This document shows, one piece after another, positions 8,469 to 17,252 of a DNA stretch of 64,000 bases. The position numbers and the translations under genes are program-made. The notes beneath the pieces were generated by a model, which was not told the DNA's origin, did no database searches, and worked only from the letters and a program-made list of their open reading frames with translations. The stretch is from Streptomyces tendae (GTDB lineage: Bacteria; Actinomycetota; Actinomycetes; Streptomycetales; Streptomycetaceae): NCBI RefSeq assembly GCF_014650435.1, contig NZ_BMUY01000006.1, positions 1 to 64,000 on the forward strand, read 5' to 3'. How positions within the stretch are numbered: position 1 is the stretch's first letter; every line of letters begins with the position of its first letter.

Positions 8469-9338
8469 ATGCGTGGAATCGTCCTGGCAGGGGGATCCGG
8501 CACGCGGCTGAGGCCCGTGACCCGCGTCGCCTCGAAGCAGCTCCTGCCGGTCTACAACAAGCCGATGATCTACTACCCCCTGTCCGTGCTGATGCACGCG
8601 GGCATCCGGGAGATCCTGATCATCAGCTCGCCGGGGTTTCTCGGCTCCTACCGCGATCTGCTCGGTGACGGCCGATGGCTGGGCCTGGAGATCTCCTACG
8701 CCGAGCAGCCGAGCCCGGACGGCCTCGCCGACGCCCTGCGCATCGGCCGGCACTTCGCGGGGGACGACACCATCGCCCTCATCCTCGGCGACAACATCTT
8801 CTACAGCCACCAGCTGCCCGTCATGCTCCAGGGCGAGCGACAACGGCTCGACGGCTGCACCCTGTTCGGCTACCCGGTAGCCGACCCCGAGCGGTACGGC
8901 ATCGCCGTCACGGACGCCGACGGAACGCTGCTCTCGCTGGAGGAGAAGCCGGAGAAGCCCCGGTCGAACCTGGCGGTGACCGGCCTGTACTTCTACGACA
9001 ACGACGCCGTGGACCTGGTACGTGGACTGACCCCCTCGGCCCGCGGCGAGCTGGAGATCACCGACCTCAACGCCCTGTATCTGACGTCCGGTCGGGCCCG
9101 CCTGGTCAACCTGGGCCGCGGCAGCGCCTGGTTCGACACCGGCACGCACGACAGCCTGCTCGACGCGGCGACGTTCGTGCAGCTCATCGAGAAGCGCCAG
9201 GGCATACGCATCGCCTGCATCGAGGAGGTGGCGTACCGCATGGGCTTCATCGACGCCGACCAGCTGTTCGAGATCGGCCGGCGGACCGGCATGAGCACCG
9301 AGTACGGCCGGTACGTGATCGACCTGGCCGGCACCTGA
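8469..9338 (+). CDS. rmlA: Glucose-1-phosphate thymidylyltransferase
   Basis: 289 aa. ATG at 8469 preceded by GGAAGGA was preferred over an upstream ATG at 8427 that lies inside rmlB. The N-terminal nucleotidyltransferase signature GIVLAGGSGTRLRPVT, the KQLLPVYNKPMIYYPL segment, LILGDNIFY (metal-binding Asp) and EEKPEKPRSN are all intact and the length is normal for RmlA. It makes dTDP-glucose, the substrate of the adjacent RmlB, so the pair commits glucose-1-phosphate to antibiotic deoxysugar formation. The glycosyltransferase gene starts 16 nt downstream. Confidence 0.96.
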   Translation: MRGIVLAGGSGTRLRPVTRVASKQLLPVYNKPMIYYPLSVLMHAGIREILIISSPGFLGSYRDLLGDGRWLGLEISYAEQPSPDGLADALRIGRHFAGDDTIALILGDNIFYSHQLPVMLQGERQRLDGCTLFGYPVADPERYGIAVTDADGTLLSLEEKPEKPRSNLAVTGLYFYDNDAVDLVRGLTPSARGELEITDLNALYLTSGRARLVNLGRGSAWFDTGTHDSLLDAATFVQLIEKRQGIRIACIEEVAYRMGFIDADQLFEIGRRTGMSTEYGRYVIDLAGT

Positions 9339-9353
9339 ACCCGAGGAGTCCAC

Positions 9354-10586
9354 GTGACCGAACCGCACCCCGCGCGCCACTATCTCTTCTTCGCCGCTCC
9401 CGCCCACGGACATGTGCGCCCCACACTGCCCGTCGCCGCCGAACTGGTGCGGCGCGGCCACCGCGTCTCGTACGCCACGACCGAGCCGTTCGCCGCCGAG
9501 GTCGGCGCGACGGGTGCCGAGACCGTGCTGTACCGTCCGGCCCTGCCCGACTTCGCCGGGGCCGCGCCCGGCGACTCCCCCGACTGGCTCCCGCTCGCGC
9601 TGACGGCGGCGATCGCCGAGTCCTCGGCGCTGCTGCCGGCGATCGTGGACCGCTTCGGCGACGCACGGCCGGACGTGGTGGCGTACGACACGACGATGAA
9701 TCCGGCCGGCCGCCTGCTGACACGGCTGTGGCAGCTGCCCGCATTGGAGTTCTCCCCGGTCTTCCTGCCCCAGCGCACCAGCAACCCGGGATTCTCCCTC
9801 GCGGCCATGCTGCGGGGCTCCCCGCAGGACGGTGCGGCCGAGCGGCCGGCCGTGCGCCGGTTTCGCGAGGACCTGACCGCGCTGCTGGCCGCGCACGGGG
9901 CGGCGGACGTCTCGCCGCTGGACTTCGTGACCGGCTTCCACGGTCCGCGCATGGCCTTCTTCCCGCGCGACTTCCAGCCGGGCGGCGACTCCTTCGACGA
10001 GCGGCACGTCTTCGTCGGGCCCTGTCTGGACCCGTCCCCGCCGTCCGCCGCGTGGCAGCCGCCCTCGGACGGCAGACCCGTCGTGCTGGTCTCGCTCGGC
10101 ACCTCCTACGGCAACCGCCCCGAGTTCTTCCGCATGTGTGTGAAGGCCTTCGCGGACAGCCCCTGGCACGCGGTGCTGACCGTGGGCCGCGCGGGGGTCG
10201 ATCCCGCCGAACTCGGGCCGCTGCCCGCCCATGTGGAGGTGCACCGGTGGCTGCCGCACCTCGCCGTGCTGCCGCATGCGCGAGTGTTCGTCTGCCAGGC
10301 CGGCATGGGCAGTGTGATGGAGGCCCTGGCCTGCGGCACGCCACTGGTCCTGGCGGCACAGGCCCGGGAGCAGCAGATGGTGGCGCGCCGGGCGGTCGCG
10401 CTGGGCCTGGGCACCGAGGTGCCTGGCGGCACGGACCTGACGGCCGAGGCACTGCTGGACGCCGTGGGTTCCGTGGCGGATGGCCGCGAGGTGCACGCGA
10501 GCGTGGCCGGTCTGCGCGAGCGCATCCGGGAGGCGGGCGGCACCACGCGTGCCGCGGACGTCCTGGAACGCCTCGGCGCGGGCTGA
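9354..10586 (+). CDS. MGT-family (macrolide-type) glycosyltransferase
   Basis: 410 aa, GTG start with GAGGAG upstream. GT-B fold of family GT1: N-terminal acceptor domain opens with FFAAPAHGHVRPTLPVAAELVRRGHRVSYAT, which closely parallels oleandomycin glucosyltransferases OleD/OleI. The C-terminal donor domain has VLVSLGTSYGN, HRWLPHLAVLPHARVFVCQAGMGSVMEAL (His/Gly of the nucleotide-sugar signature) and the AQAREQQMVARRA segment. Co-transcribed with rmlB and rmlA, it may attach the dTDP-sugar to the aglycone. The similarity to OleD/OleI/MgtA instead allows a self-resistance glucosyltransferase. The two readings cannot be separated from sequence alone. Confidence 0.9.
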   Translation: MTEPHPARHYLFFAAPAHGHVRPTLPVAAELVRRGHRVSYATTEPFAAEVGATGAETVLYRPALPDFAGAAPGDSPDWLPLALTAAIAESSALLPAIVDRFGDARPDVVAYDTTMNPAGRLLTRLWQLPALEFSPVFLPQRTSNPGFSLAAMLRGSPQDGAAERPAVRRFREDLTALLAAHGAADVSPLDFVTGFHGPRMAFFPRDFQPGGDSFDERHVFVGPCLDPSPPSAAWQPPSDGRPVVLVSLGTSYGNRPEFFRMCVKAFADSPWHAVLTVGRAGVDPAELGPLPAHVEVHRWLPHLAVLPHARVFVCQAGMGSVMEALACGTPLVLAAQAREQQMVARRAVALGLGTEVPGGTDLTAEALLDAVGSVADGREVHASVAGLRERIREAGGTTRAADVLERLGAG

Positions 10587-10604
10587 CGGCGGCATGGAGC
10601 ACCA

Positions 10605-10642
10605 GGGCGTGTGGGAACACCGGCCGGTGTTCCCACACGCCC
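10605..10642. terminator. 38-bp perfect palindrome between convergent genes, bidirectional terminator
   Basis: Two 19-nt arms (10605-10623 and 10624-10642) are exactly complementary with no spacer: GGGCGTGTGGGAACACCGG then its reverse complement. It lies 18 nt after the glycosyltransferase stop and 32 nt beyond the stop of the convergent LAL gene, followed by TTCTTGGTT. Position and strength fit a terminator serving both strands. Confidence 0.85.
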
Positions 10643-10674
10643 TTCTTGGTTCCCGTCGGCTGTGAACGGGCCGC

Positions 10675-13548
10675 TCAGTAGGAGACCGCGGGCTGAAGGC
10701 TGGCCGTCGGCAAGTCCTCGCGGCTGTTGACACGCAGCTTCCGGTAGACCCGGGTGAGGTGTTGCTCCACCGTGCTGATGGTGACGTGCAGGCGGTCGCT
10801 GATCTCCCGGTTCGAGTACCCCATCGACGCCAGAGCGGCCACCTTGCTCTCAGCCCTGCTCAGCTCGTTGATCCCCTCGCTCTGCGGGGCGGCACTCGCC
10901 TCCGGCTCCGGCAGCCGGCCCGTCTCGGCCACCGGATCCGCACCCTGCGCGGGGAGGCATCGTGCGACGATCCCCGCGGCACCGCACACCTGCGCGAGCC
11001 GCAGCGCCTTGCGTGCGGCGTGCCGTGCTCGCGCGCTCTCACCGAGGGCCTCGTGCGCGTGGGCGAGGTCCGCCATCGTCTTGGCCAGTTCGTAGCGGTC
11101 GCCGCAGCCGTGAAGGATCTCCGCGGACTGTCTCAGCAGCGCCGGCCGCCGGTCCGGCCGGGTGACCGCGGCACACACCCGCAGAGCCATGCCGGCACTG
11201 CGGGTGGTGCGTTTGCCGGCCAGCAGTGCCCACTGCTCGTCCATCAGGGACTTGGCTCGTGCTTGTTCCCCCAGGAGCAGCAGAGCCTCGGCTGCTCCCA
11301 CCCGCCACAGGGCGAGGCCCGGAGCGTCGAGGTTCCACCGCCGCATCAGGGTGCCGCAGTCGAGGAAGTCCCGCAGTGCGGCGTGGGGGCGGTCGGCGGC
11401 GAGATGGTGATGGGCACGCGCGTAGCGGTACTGCAGGCCGTAACGGCTCTCGTGCATGGGATCGGCCGCCGGCAGTTGGAGCAAAGCGTTGGCCTCCTCG
11501 GTCCGCCCCATCGCCACGTGGGCGAGCACCATGGTGGAGAGGGGGACGCCGATCTCCACCCCCCATCCTTCCGCATCGATGTCATCGAGTGCCTGCCCGG
11601 CGAGCCGGACGGCGCCCTTCAGGTCGCCCTGGCGCACCGCGATCTCCGCGCGTAGCGCCGACAGGGCGGCGCGCCAGGCGGGTGCGTCGAGAGTCTCGAC
11701 ATCGTCCATCAACGAGGCGCACCATGAACCGGCGCCGGCGAGGCGGTCCGCGAAGATCAGCGCGGACAGCCCCATCACCAGCGGTTCGAGGGTGGCCTCG
11801 GCCACTTGGTAGAGACGCAGGGCCTGCTCCACCTCGCTGATGAATCCGCTGTCCACGCCACCGCCCAGCACTCCGACGAGCAACCTGGCGGCTTGCCATT
11901 GCAGTTCGTCCCGTCCGGTGACCGGGCCGCTGCGTCGTACCACCAGACTGTGGTCGTAGGGGAAGTGCTCGGCCACCGCGGGGAAGGAGACCGCCAACCA
12001 CATCTCCAGCAGCCGGAGTTCCGCGCACACCTCGTCGGGAAGCGAGTCCGCGTCGCGGTGCAGGCGGTGCAGGATCTTCTGCGCCTCCTGGTGCCGCCCG
12101 CTGCGCAGCAGATAGCGGATGAGCAACAGGGTGTACGGCGTCCCGAACCGCTCGTGCACGAACGGCTTGGTCACCTGGTCGAGGCAACGCAGGGCCGCCG
12201 TCGGACTGTGCCGCCACTGGATGCGGGCCAGGTGGAAGAGGACGGCTCCCCGCTCCGCCTTGTCGGTGCAGAGCCGGTGGGCCTGCCGCAGCCAGGTGAT
12301 GGCCTGCTCGACCCGATTGCCCGTGAGAGCCCGGTCCGCTGCTTCCCGGAGCACCGAGACCGCCCATGCCGCCTGCTCGGTGCACAGCCCGGCCTGTTGC
12401 CCCACCTGGCCGAGGAGGTGACCGGCCACCTGGGTGGCGGGTGCCCCCGTGTCGTAGAGCATGCGGGCCACGCGGAACTTCATTTCCGCACGGTTCTGCT
12501 CCGAGATGCCGTCCATGATCGCGACTCTGGCCGCAGGGTGGCGGAATCGTCCTGCTCGGGTCACACCGATGGTGTCGAGCATTCGCAGTAACCGGTGGGC
12601 AGACTCCGGGCTGGTGCCGAGACACTCCGCCAATAGTTCCTTGCAGGTGCTGTCGCCGAGGAGCGCCACCCACTGCGCGGCTACCAGCATCGTCGGTCCC
12701 GAGCGGCGCAGGCAGGAGACCACGGCCTGCGCAAAGTGTTCCCCGACCACCGGTGCGCACTGCTCCGGGGGCGTTGACGCCGAGTCAGCCAGATCGCGCA
12801 GCAAAGATTTCAGCAGCAATGGACTTCCACCGCTGACATTATGGAATTCAGCTCCGAGCAGACCTACTTTATCCGCCCTCACGCGGCCCACCAGCAATTC
12901 GGTGACACCCGTCGGACTGAGCGCCGCTGTGCGAATATGACTCAGCTCCGGAAGGCGCATGATTTCAGCCCGGAAGAGGGGGAAACGCGGCTGCGGGTCC
13001 TCTGTGTCCGACAGCACCATGGCTATGCATGCCGAGCGCACCCGCCGAATGAAATAAAGCAAGTACACCAGCGAAAGCGCATCTGAATTCCGCACGTCGT
13101 CGATGAGGACGACGACGGGGATGCGTTCAGAGAAGGCGACCAGGAGACCCCACAGCCCCTCGGCGACCCTGGCGTGCGCCGGCGTGATGGTCGTGACGAT
13201 CTCACCCAGGCCCGCCTGCACGCCTTCTGCCAGCATGTCGGCGACCTGCCCGGCAGGTTGGGGGTCGAGCGGAAGGGCGTCGAAGAGTTGACGCACCACA
13301 GCCAGCGGCACATCCCGCTCCAGTGGCGAGCAGGTGACGTTGACGGCGACCGAACCCTGTTCGACCGCGCACTCGGCCGCTTGCTGCAGCAGGGCGGTCT
13401 TGCCGCTGCCCGTCGCACCACTCACGACGGTGATTCTGCCGTTTCCGGCTCTCCCGTCTGATATCAGCCCGCGCAGGGCAGATATCTCATCCTTCCTCTC
13501 GATGAGCAAATCCAATGAAAACAACCCCCGTCGTTTCAGTTGCGTCAC
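10675..13548 (-). CDS. LAL-family (large LuxR-type) transcriptional activator with a TTA codon
   Basis: 957 aa from a GTG at 13548 (reads VTQLKRRGLF). An upstream ATG at 13623 would add 25 atypical residues, and a TTG after GGGGG at about 13515 is also possible. N-terminal ATPase: Walker A VVSGATGSGKTALLQ, Walker B PVVVLIDDV. A long helical (TPR/MalT-like) middle follows, then a C-terminal LuxR helix-turn-helix (LSRAESKVAALASMGYSNREISDRLHVTISTVEQHL). Size and layout match LAL activators such as PikD and AveR. A Leu in AHRLLRML is encoded by TTA (minus strand, 12591-12589), so translation should depend on the bldA tRNA and be tied to development. Likely the cluster's pathway-specific activator. 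Its upstream region is AT-rich for this genome. Confidence 0.93.
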   Translation of the reverse strand: MTQLKRRGLFSLDLLIERKDEISALRGLISDGRAGNGRITVVSGATGSGKTALLQQAAECAVEQGSVAVNVTCSPLERDVPLAVVRQLFDALPLDPQPAGQVADMLAEGVQAGLGEIVTTITPAHARVAEGLWGLLVAFSERIPVVVLIDDVRNSDALSLVYLLYFIRRVRSACIAMVLSDTEDPQPRFPLFRAEIMRLPELSHIRTAALSPTGVTELLVGRVRADKVGLLGAEFHNVSGGSPLLLKSLLRDLADSASTPPEQCAPVVGEHFAQAVVSCLRRSGPTMLVAAQWVALLGDSTCKELLAECLGTSPESAHRLLRMLDTIGVTRAGRFRHPAARVAIMDGISEQNRAEMKFRVARMLYDTGAPATQVAGHLLGQVGQQAGLCTEQAAWAVSVLREAADRALTGNRVEQAITWLRQAHRLCTDKAERGAVLFHLARIQWRHSPTAALRCLDQVTKPFVHERFGTPYTLLLIRYLLRSGRHQEAQKILHRLHRDADSLPDEVCAELRLLEMWLAVSFPAVAEHFPYDHSLVVRRSGPVTGRDELQWQAARLLVGVLGGGVDSGFISEVEQALRLYQVAEATLEPLVMGLSALIFADRLAGAGSWCASLMDDVETLDAPAWRAALSALRAEIAVRQGDLKGAVRLAGQALDDIDAEGWGVEIGVPLSTMVLAHVAMGRTEEANALLQLPAADPMHESRYGLQYRYARAHHHLAADRPHAALRDFLDCGTLMRRWNLDAPGLALWRVGAAEALLLLGEQARAKSLMDEQWALLAGKRTTRSAGMALRVCAAVTRPDRRPALLRQSAEILHGCGDRYELAKTMADLAHAHEALGESARARHAARKALRLAQVCGAAGIVARCLPAQGADPVAETGRLPEPEASAAPQSEGINELSRAESKVAALASMGYSNREISDRLHVTISTVEQHLTRVYRKLRVNSREDLPTASLQPAVSY

Positions 13549-13598
13549 GGTCAAATATCGGCACACTCGCCCACATATCTTCACGCATTCACCGCGAC

Positions 13599-13610
13599 TC
13601 AATCGATTGA
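13599..13610. promoter_or_regulatory. 12-bp palindrome TCAATCGATTGA upstream of the LAL gene
   Basis: Perfect palindrome about 50 bp upstream of the LAL GTG, in an AT-rich stretch (13540-13800) separating the divergent LAL and MarR genes. It could be an operator; no cognate protein can be named. Confidence 0.4.
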
Positions 13611-13767
13611 AGCATACAACCATTCAAGTCAACGTAAAAAGTTCATCGCGAGAATGCAAAGGGTGAGGAAGTTGCTGGATCTCGACATGTACGAAATTCA
13701 ACCGCAAAGCGTCCGTTCGGCACCCAGGGAGCCCCCCTGCTTGCCAGTCGATGAGCCAACTGACATA

Positions 13768-13783
13768 TTGAGCAGACACTCAA
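13768..13783. promoter_or_regulatory. Inverted repeat TTGAG-N6-CTCAA ahead of the MarR gene
   Basis: Arms 13768-13772 and 13779-13783 lie 30 bp upstream of the MarR start. Size and position suit a MarR-family autoregulatory operator controlling the marR-exporter pair. This is inference from position. Confidence 0.45.
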
Positions 13784-13813
13784 GATGTTCCATGACTCAC
13801 TATGGAGGTGTCC

Positions 13814-14272
13814 GTGGCTCGAGATCCTGAGGTCACGGCTTCCGAGCTCGTTGCAGCTCTGACGGAGACGGTGTCTCCGCTTCTGCGCCACGCCGGGACC
13901 GTGTTCGCCAGCAATCAGGTCCCCTTCTCCCAGGCCAGCCTGCTGACCGACCTGTACGAGCGGGGAGCCCCCCAACGCATGAGCACGCTGGCCCAGACGT
14001 TCGATGTGGCCCCGCGCACCGTCACCGCCCTCGTCGACGGACTCGAGCGCCGCGGCCTCGTCCAGCGGGCCCCGGACCCGGATGATCGTCGCGCCGTCCT
14101 GGTCGGCGTCACCGACAAGGGCAACGCGCTGATGCAGGAGATCGAGTGGGGCAGGCAGGCCCTCGCCGACGAACTCGTCAACGGTCTGACCCGCGACGAG
14201 CGCGTGGAGTTCGCGCGCCTGCTCAACAAACTCCGCCCGGCGGCCAAGAGCGAGAAGGGGTCCCAGGCATGA
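13814..14272 (+). CDS. MarR-family transcriptional regulator
   Basis: 152 aa from a GTG at 13814 with an exact GGAGG five bases upstream; the ATG at 13802 leaves no room for that site. The winged-helix core is visible: RMSTLAQTFDVAPRTVTALVDGLERRGLVQRAPDPDDRRAVLVGVTDKGNALM (helix-turn-helix, then the DDRR beta-wing). Its stop overlaps the start of the MFS exporter gene (ATGA at 14269-14272), so the two are translationally coupled. The expected role is a ligand-responsive repressor of the exporter, sensing the cluster's product or a related compound. Confidence 0.93.
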   Translation: MARDPEVTASELVAALTETVSPLLRHAGTVFASNQVPFSQASLLTDLYERGAPQRMSTLAQTFDVAPRTVTALVDGLERRGLVQRAPDPDDRRAVLVGVTDKGNALMQEIEWGRQALADELVNGLTRDERVEFARLLNKLRPAAKSEKGSQA

Positions 14273-16569
14273 GCGCAGGCGCTGCGACGGCGGACGAGCA
14301 GGCGGCCGCCGAGCGCAACCACCGCAACCGCTGGTACGTGCTCGCTGTTATCGCCACCGCCCAGTTGATGGTGATGCTCGACGGCACGATCGTCCAGATC
14401 GCGCTGCCCTCCGTCCAGCAGTCGCTCCACATGTCCGACACCAACCGGCAGTGGATGGTCACCGCGTACGCGCTGGCCTTCGGAGGACTACTCCTGATCG
14501 GCGGCCGGCTCGCCGACCGTTTCGGCCGCGGCCGGACCTTTCTCGTGGGCCTGGTCGGCTTCGCCGTGGTCTCCGCGCTCGGCGGTGCCGCACCCAACAC
14601 CGAAACGCTCATCACCGCCCGGGCGCTGCAAGGTGTCTTCGCCGCCATCCTCTCGCCGGCCACGGTGTCCTTGCTGACCACCACCTTCACCAGCACCAAG
14701 GAGCGGGCCAAGGCTTTCGGCCTCTTCAGCGGCGTCGTCGGCAGCGGAGCCGCCATCGGACTGATCGTCGGCGGTGTGCTCACCGAATACGCGGGCTGGC
14801 GCTGGTGTCTCTATGTGAACGTGCCGATCGCCGTCGCCGTGACCGCCCTGGGCATCGCCACCCTGCCACGCGACCGGGGCCACCGTGACATCAGCCTCGA
14901 CGCGATCGGCGCGGTCCTCGGCTGTCTGGGCCCGCTCGCCCTCGTCTACGCACTGTCCGAGGCACCGGATCGCGGCTGGGACTCCCCCCTGGTGGCCGGG
15001 CTGTTGGCGGCGTCCGTCGTCCTGATCGGCGCGTTCCTGTTCTCCCAGACCCGCATCCGGCAGCCGCTGCTGCCGCTGCGCGTGGTCGCCGAACGCACCC
15101 GTGCGGGGTCCTTCCTCGGGGCCGCGTTGCTCAACTTCGGCATGATGGGCATCTCGCTCTTCGCCACGTACCACCTGCAGATCGTCATGCACTACAAGCC
15201 GCTCAAAGCGGGATTCGCGTTCCTACCGATGGTCGGTGCCGTCATGGTGACGGCGACACAGGTCGTCGCGCGCGTCATGGGGCGGGTTCCGACGCGTTGG
15301 CTGGTCGGGCCCGGTCTCGCCTTCACCGCGGCCGGAGTGTGGATGTTCACCACGCTCTCCGAGGACAGTTCCTATCTCTTCGGGGTGCTGCCGGCTTGGC
15401 TCCTGCTGGGCGTCGGCATGGGCCTGAGCTATTCCCCCACCACACACGCCTCCCTGGCAGGGGTGGCCGAACGCGACTCGGGCGCGGTGTCCGCCTTCCA
15501 GACGACGGCCCGGCAGATCGGCGGCGCCATCGGCCTCGCGCTGAGCAACACCCTCGCAGCCGACGCGGCGGCCTCCTACTACGCCGACCACGAGGGCCGG
15601 GGTGCCCAGGGTGAACTCCTCGTCAAGTCCATCGTGCACGGCAGCGCCGCCGCCGCGTGGTGGGTCAGCGGAATTCTGCTCATCGGCACGGTCGCCTGCA
15701 CGATCATGATCAACGCTGATCCGCGCAAGGTTCGGCAGGGCACCGCGGACGCCGACGCCGACGGTGCGCCTGGCACCGACGCCATCCTGATCTGTGGCCG
15801 TGTCGTGTGGGCCGAGGACGTTCCGGTCTCCGAGGCGGCGCTCACTCTGGTCACCCACGACGGTCGCGAGGTCGCGCGGGCGACGGCTGACGACGACGGC
15901 GCCTATGCGCTGCGTGCCCCCGGAGACGGGCCGTACATTCTCATCGCCCGCTCTTGTTCCCACCGTTCGACCGCTACGCCGCTCGCCCTCGCCGCGGGCG
16001 CCTCGGCCATCGAGCACACGGTCACCTTCCAGGACGAGGGCGTGGTCGTCGGCACCGCGCAGGACGAGGCGGACGGGATGCCGCTCAAGGGCGCGTCCGT
16101 CATACTGACCGACGTGAACGGCCGCCTCGTCCGTTCCCTGTCGACGGATGAAGACGGTTCGTTCGTCATCGACGGGCTCGCGTACAGCCCCTACGTTCTC
16201 GTGGTTCACCACGACGGCTACCGGCCGGCGGCCATCGACATCCGGATCGGCGAGGCACGACAGATCACGGTGACGGTGGAACTCGCCTCGCACACCCGTC
16301 TCGGCAGCCTGAGCGGGGTGGTCAGCGACAGTGAGCGCACCCCTGTGAACGACGTGCGACTCACTCTCACAGACGGCTCCGGCACCGGGCTGACCGCCAC
16401 CACCAAGGAGGACGGCAGCTTCCGGTTCGCGGACCTACCGGTCGGCAGTTACATCCTGATCACCGCGGGCCATCCGCCGACGGTGAGCCGCCTCACCATC
16501 TCCGAGGCGATCAACCAGCACAACATCCATCTGGACCGCCGCGAAGACGCTCCCTCCCGCGAATCCTGA
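14269..16569 (+). CDS. DHA2-type MFS drug exporter with C-terminal carboxypeptidase-regulatory-like repeats
   Basis: 766 aa. Residues ~20-500 form a 14-TM EmrB/QacA-like proton antiporter, with motif C-like VMLDGTIVQIALPSVQ in TM1, motif A GGRLADRFGRGRTF and LSPATVSLLTTTF. After the last TM (VSGILLIGTVACTIMI) come ~230 residues holding three tandem beta-sandwich repeats of the carboxypeptidase-regulatory/Cna-B type: VWAEDVPVSEAALTLVTHDG..DDDGAYALRAPG, DGMPLKGASVILTDVNG..DEDGSFVIDGL, ERTPVNDVRLTLTDGSG..KEDGSFRFADL. With 14 TMs the tail should be cytoplasmic, odd for a domain usually found outside the cell. Coupled to the MarR gene and next to the polyketide cluster, it is the likely self-resistance/export pump. 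Confidence 0.9.
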   Translation: MSAGAATADEQAAAERNHRNRWYVLAVIATAQLMVMLDGTIVQIALPSVQQSLHMSDTNRQWMVTAYALAFGGLLLIGGRLADRFGRGRTFLVGLVGFAVVSALGGAAPNTETLITARALQGVFAAILSPATVSLLTTTFTSTKERAKAFGLFSGVVGSGAAIGLIVGGVLTEYAGWRWCLYVNVPIAVAVTALGIATLPRDRGHRDISLDAIGAVLGCLGPLALVYALSEAPDRGWDSPLVAGLLAASVVLIGAFLFSQTRIRQPLLPLRVVAERTRAGSFLGAALLNFGMMGISLFATYHLQIVMHYKPLKAGFAFLPMVGAVMVTATQVVARVMGRVPTRWLVGPGLAFTAAGVWMFTTLSEDSSYLFGVLPAWLLLGVGMGLSYSPTTHASLAGVAERDSGAVSAFQTTARQIGGAIGLALSNTLAADAAASYYADHEGRGAQGELLVKSIVHGSAAAAWWVSGILLIGTVACTIMINADPRKVRQGTADADADGAPGTDAILICGRVVWAEDVPVSEAALTLVTHDGREVARATADDDGAYALRAPGDGPYILIARSCSHRSTATPLALAAGASAIEHTVTFQDEGVVVGTAQDEADGMPLKGASVILTDVNGRLVRSLSTDEDGSFVIDGLAYSPYVLVVHHDGYRPAAIDIRIGEARQITVTVELASHTRLGSLSGVVSDSERTPVNDVRLTLTDGSGTGLTATTKEDGSFRFADLPVGSYILITAGHPPTVSRLTISEAINQHNIHLDRREDAPSRES

Positions 16570-16743
16570 CCCACCGCCTCCTGTTGCGGCTCGGCGAGGG
16601 AACCCGGTCACTCATCGGACCGGCCGGCTCCTTCGCCGAAGACGGAGAAGGAGCGATGGCGTGCATGGGACAACCGTCCAGGGGTGAAGTCCCGCCGCAG
16701 GGACGTCCCGAAGCCGACCTGGCGCGGGCTGCTGCCGGACGTG

Positions 16744-16790
16744 CCTCGCCCCGCGCCCATGGGTGTGTGTGTGGGGTACGCGGGGCGAGG
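16744..16790. repeat. Hairpin repeat element, copy 1 (reads on minus strand)
   Basis: 12-bp perfect arms CCTCGCCCCGCG / CGCGGGGCGAGG (16744-16755 and 16779-16790) flank a 23-nt loop that reads TACCCCACACACACAC on the minus strand. It lies 73 bp beyond the stop of the leftward ribonuclease gene, where it could terminate transcription. A second, inverted copy is at 17642-17683, sharing both the stem and the loop sequence. The rest of 16570-16862 shows no gene. Confidence 0.65.
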
Positions 16791-16862
16791 AGTTCTGCGG
16801 CGCTTGAGTACCGTCTGGGTCGAGCCGTGCAACTGTCGGACCGATCCGTGGGGGAGGGGGAC

Positions 16863-17252
16863 TCAGCAGCCGTAGTCGACCAGGTCGAAGGACTCGTAGT
16901 GGTCGGCCGTGTAGTAGTCCTCCTGGTTCTCCTCACCGGTAACGATGCGCCGAGCACCGCGCGTGGAGGAGCCCGGCGTGATCACCGTGTACTCGTGGTA
17001 GTAACCGGAGGACTGGCTCGGCAGGACGCCTTCCCGGTTCTGGAAGACGGTGCCGTCCTGCGAGTACGGGAAGGGACCGCCCTGCTCGATCAGTTCGAGG
17101 GTGTCGTACGCCTGGGAGGGCAGGTCGCTGTAGCAGATGCTGCCCACCGCGGCGGCCGCCGGGGAGGCGGTGGCGACGGTGCCTCCGACGAGGAGGGCGG
17201 ACAGGACGGCGGCCGCGGCGCCGGTGCGAGTGATTCGTGGGGGGAATCTCAT
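16863..17252 (-). CDS. Secreted guanyl-specific ribonuclease, RNase Sa family
   Basis: 129 aa precursor. A Sec signal peptide (basic RFPPRITRTG, hydrophobic AAAAVLSALLVGGTV, then ASPAAAA cleavage region) precedes a ~93-aa mature enzyme. The mature part tracks RNase Sa closely: GPFPYSQDG, VFQNRE, YYHEYTVITPG (general-base Glu), RRIVTGE (catalytic Arg), EDYYTADHY (catalytic His), and the two Cys that form the single disulfide (SICYSD near the start, the terminal DYGC). It cleaves extracellular RNA 3' of guanine. No barstar-like inhibitor gene is adjacent. Upstream on the minus strand, TTGACA (17289-17284) may be the -35 box. Confidence 0.96.
   Translation of the reverse strand: MRFPPRITRTGAAAAVLSALLVGGTVATASPAAAAVGSICYSDLPSQAYDTLELIEQGGPFPYSQDGTVFQNREGVLPSQSSGYYHEYTVITPGSSTRGARRIVTGEENQEDYYTADHYESFDLVDYGC

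Noticed and set aside
8355..10733. 792-codon minus-strand frame opposite rmlA and the glycosyltransferase
   Set aside because: Shadow of strongly supported plus-strand genes; low-complexity, no domain signature.
16570..16862. Small gene between the MFS exporter and the ribonuclease
   Set aside because: Candidate frames are Arg-rich without a ribosome-binding site or recognisable motif; only the hairpin element is supported.
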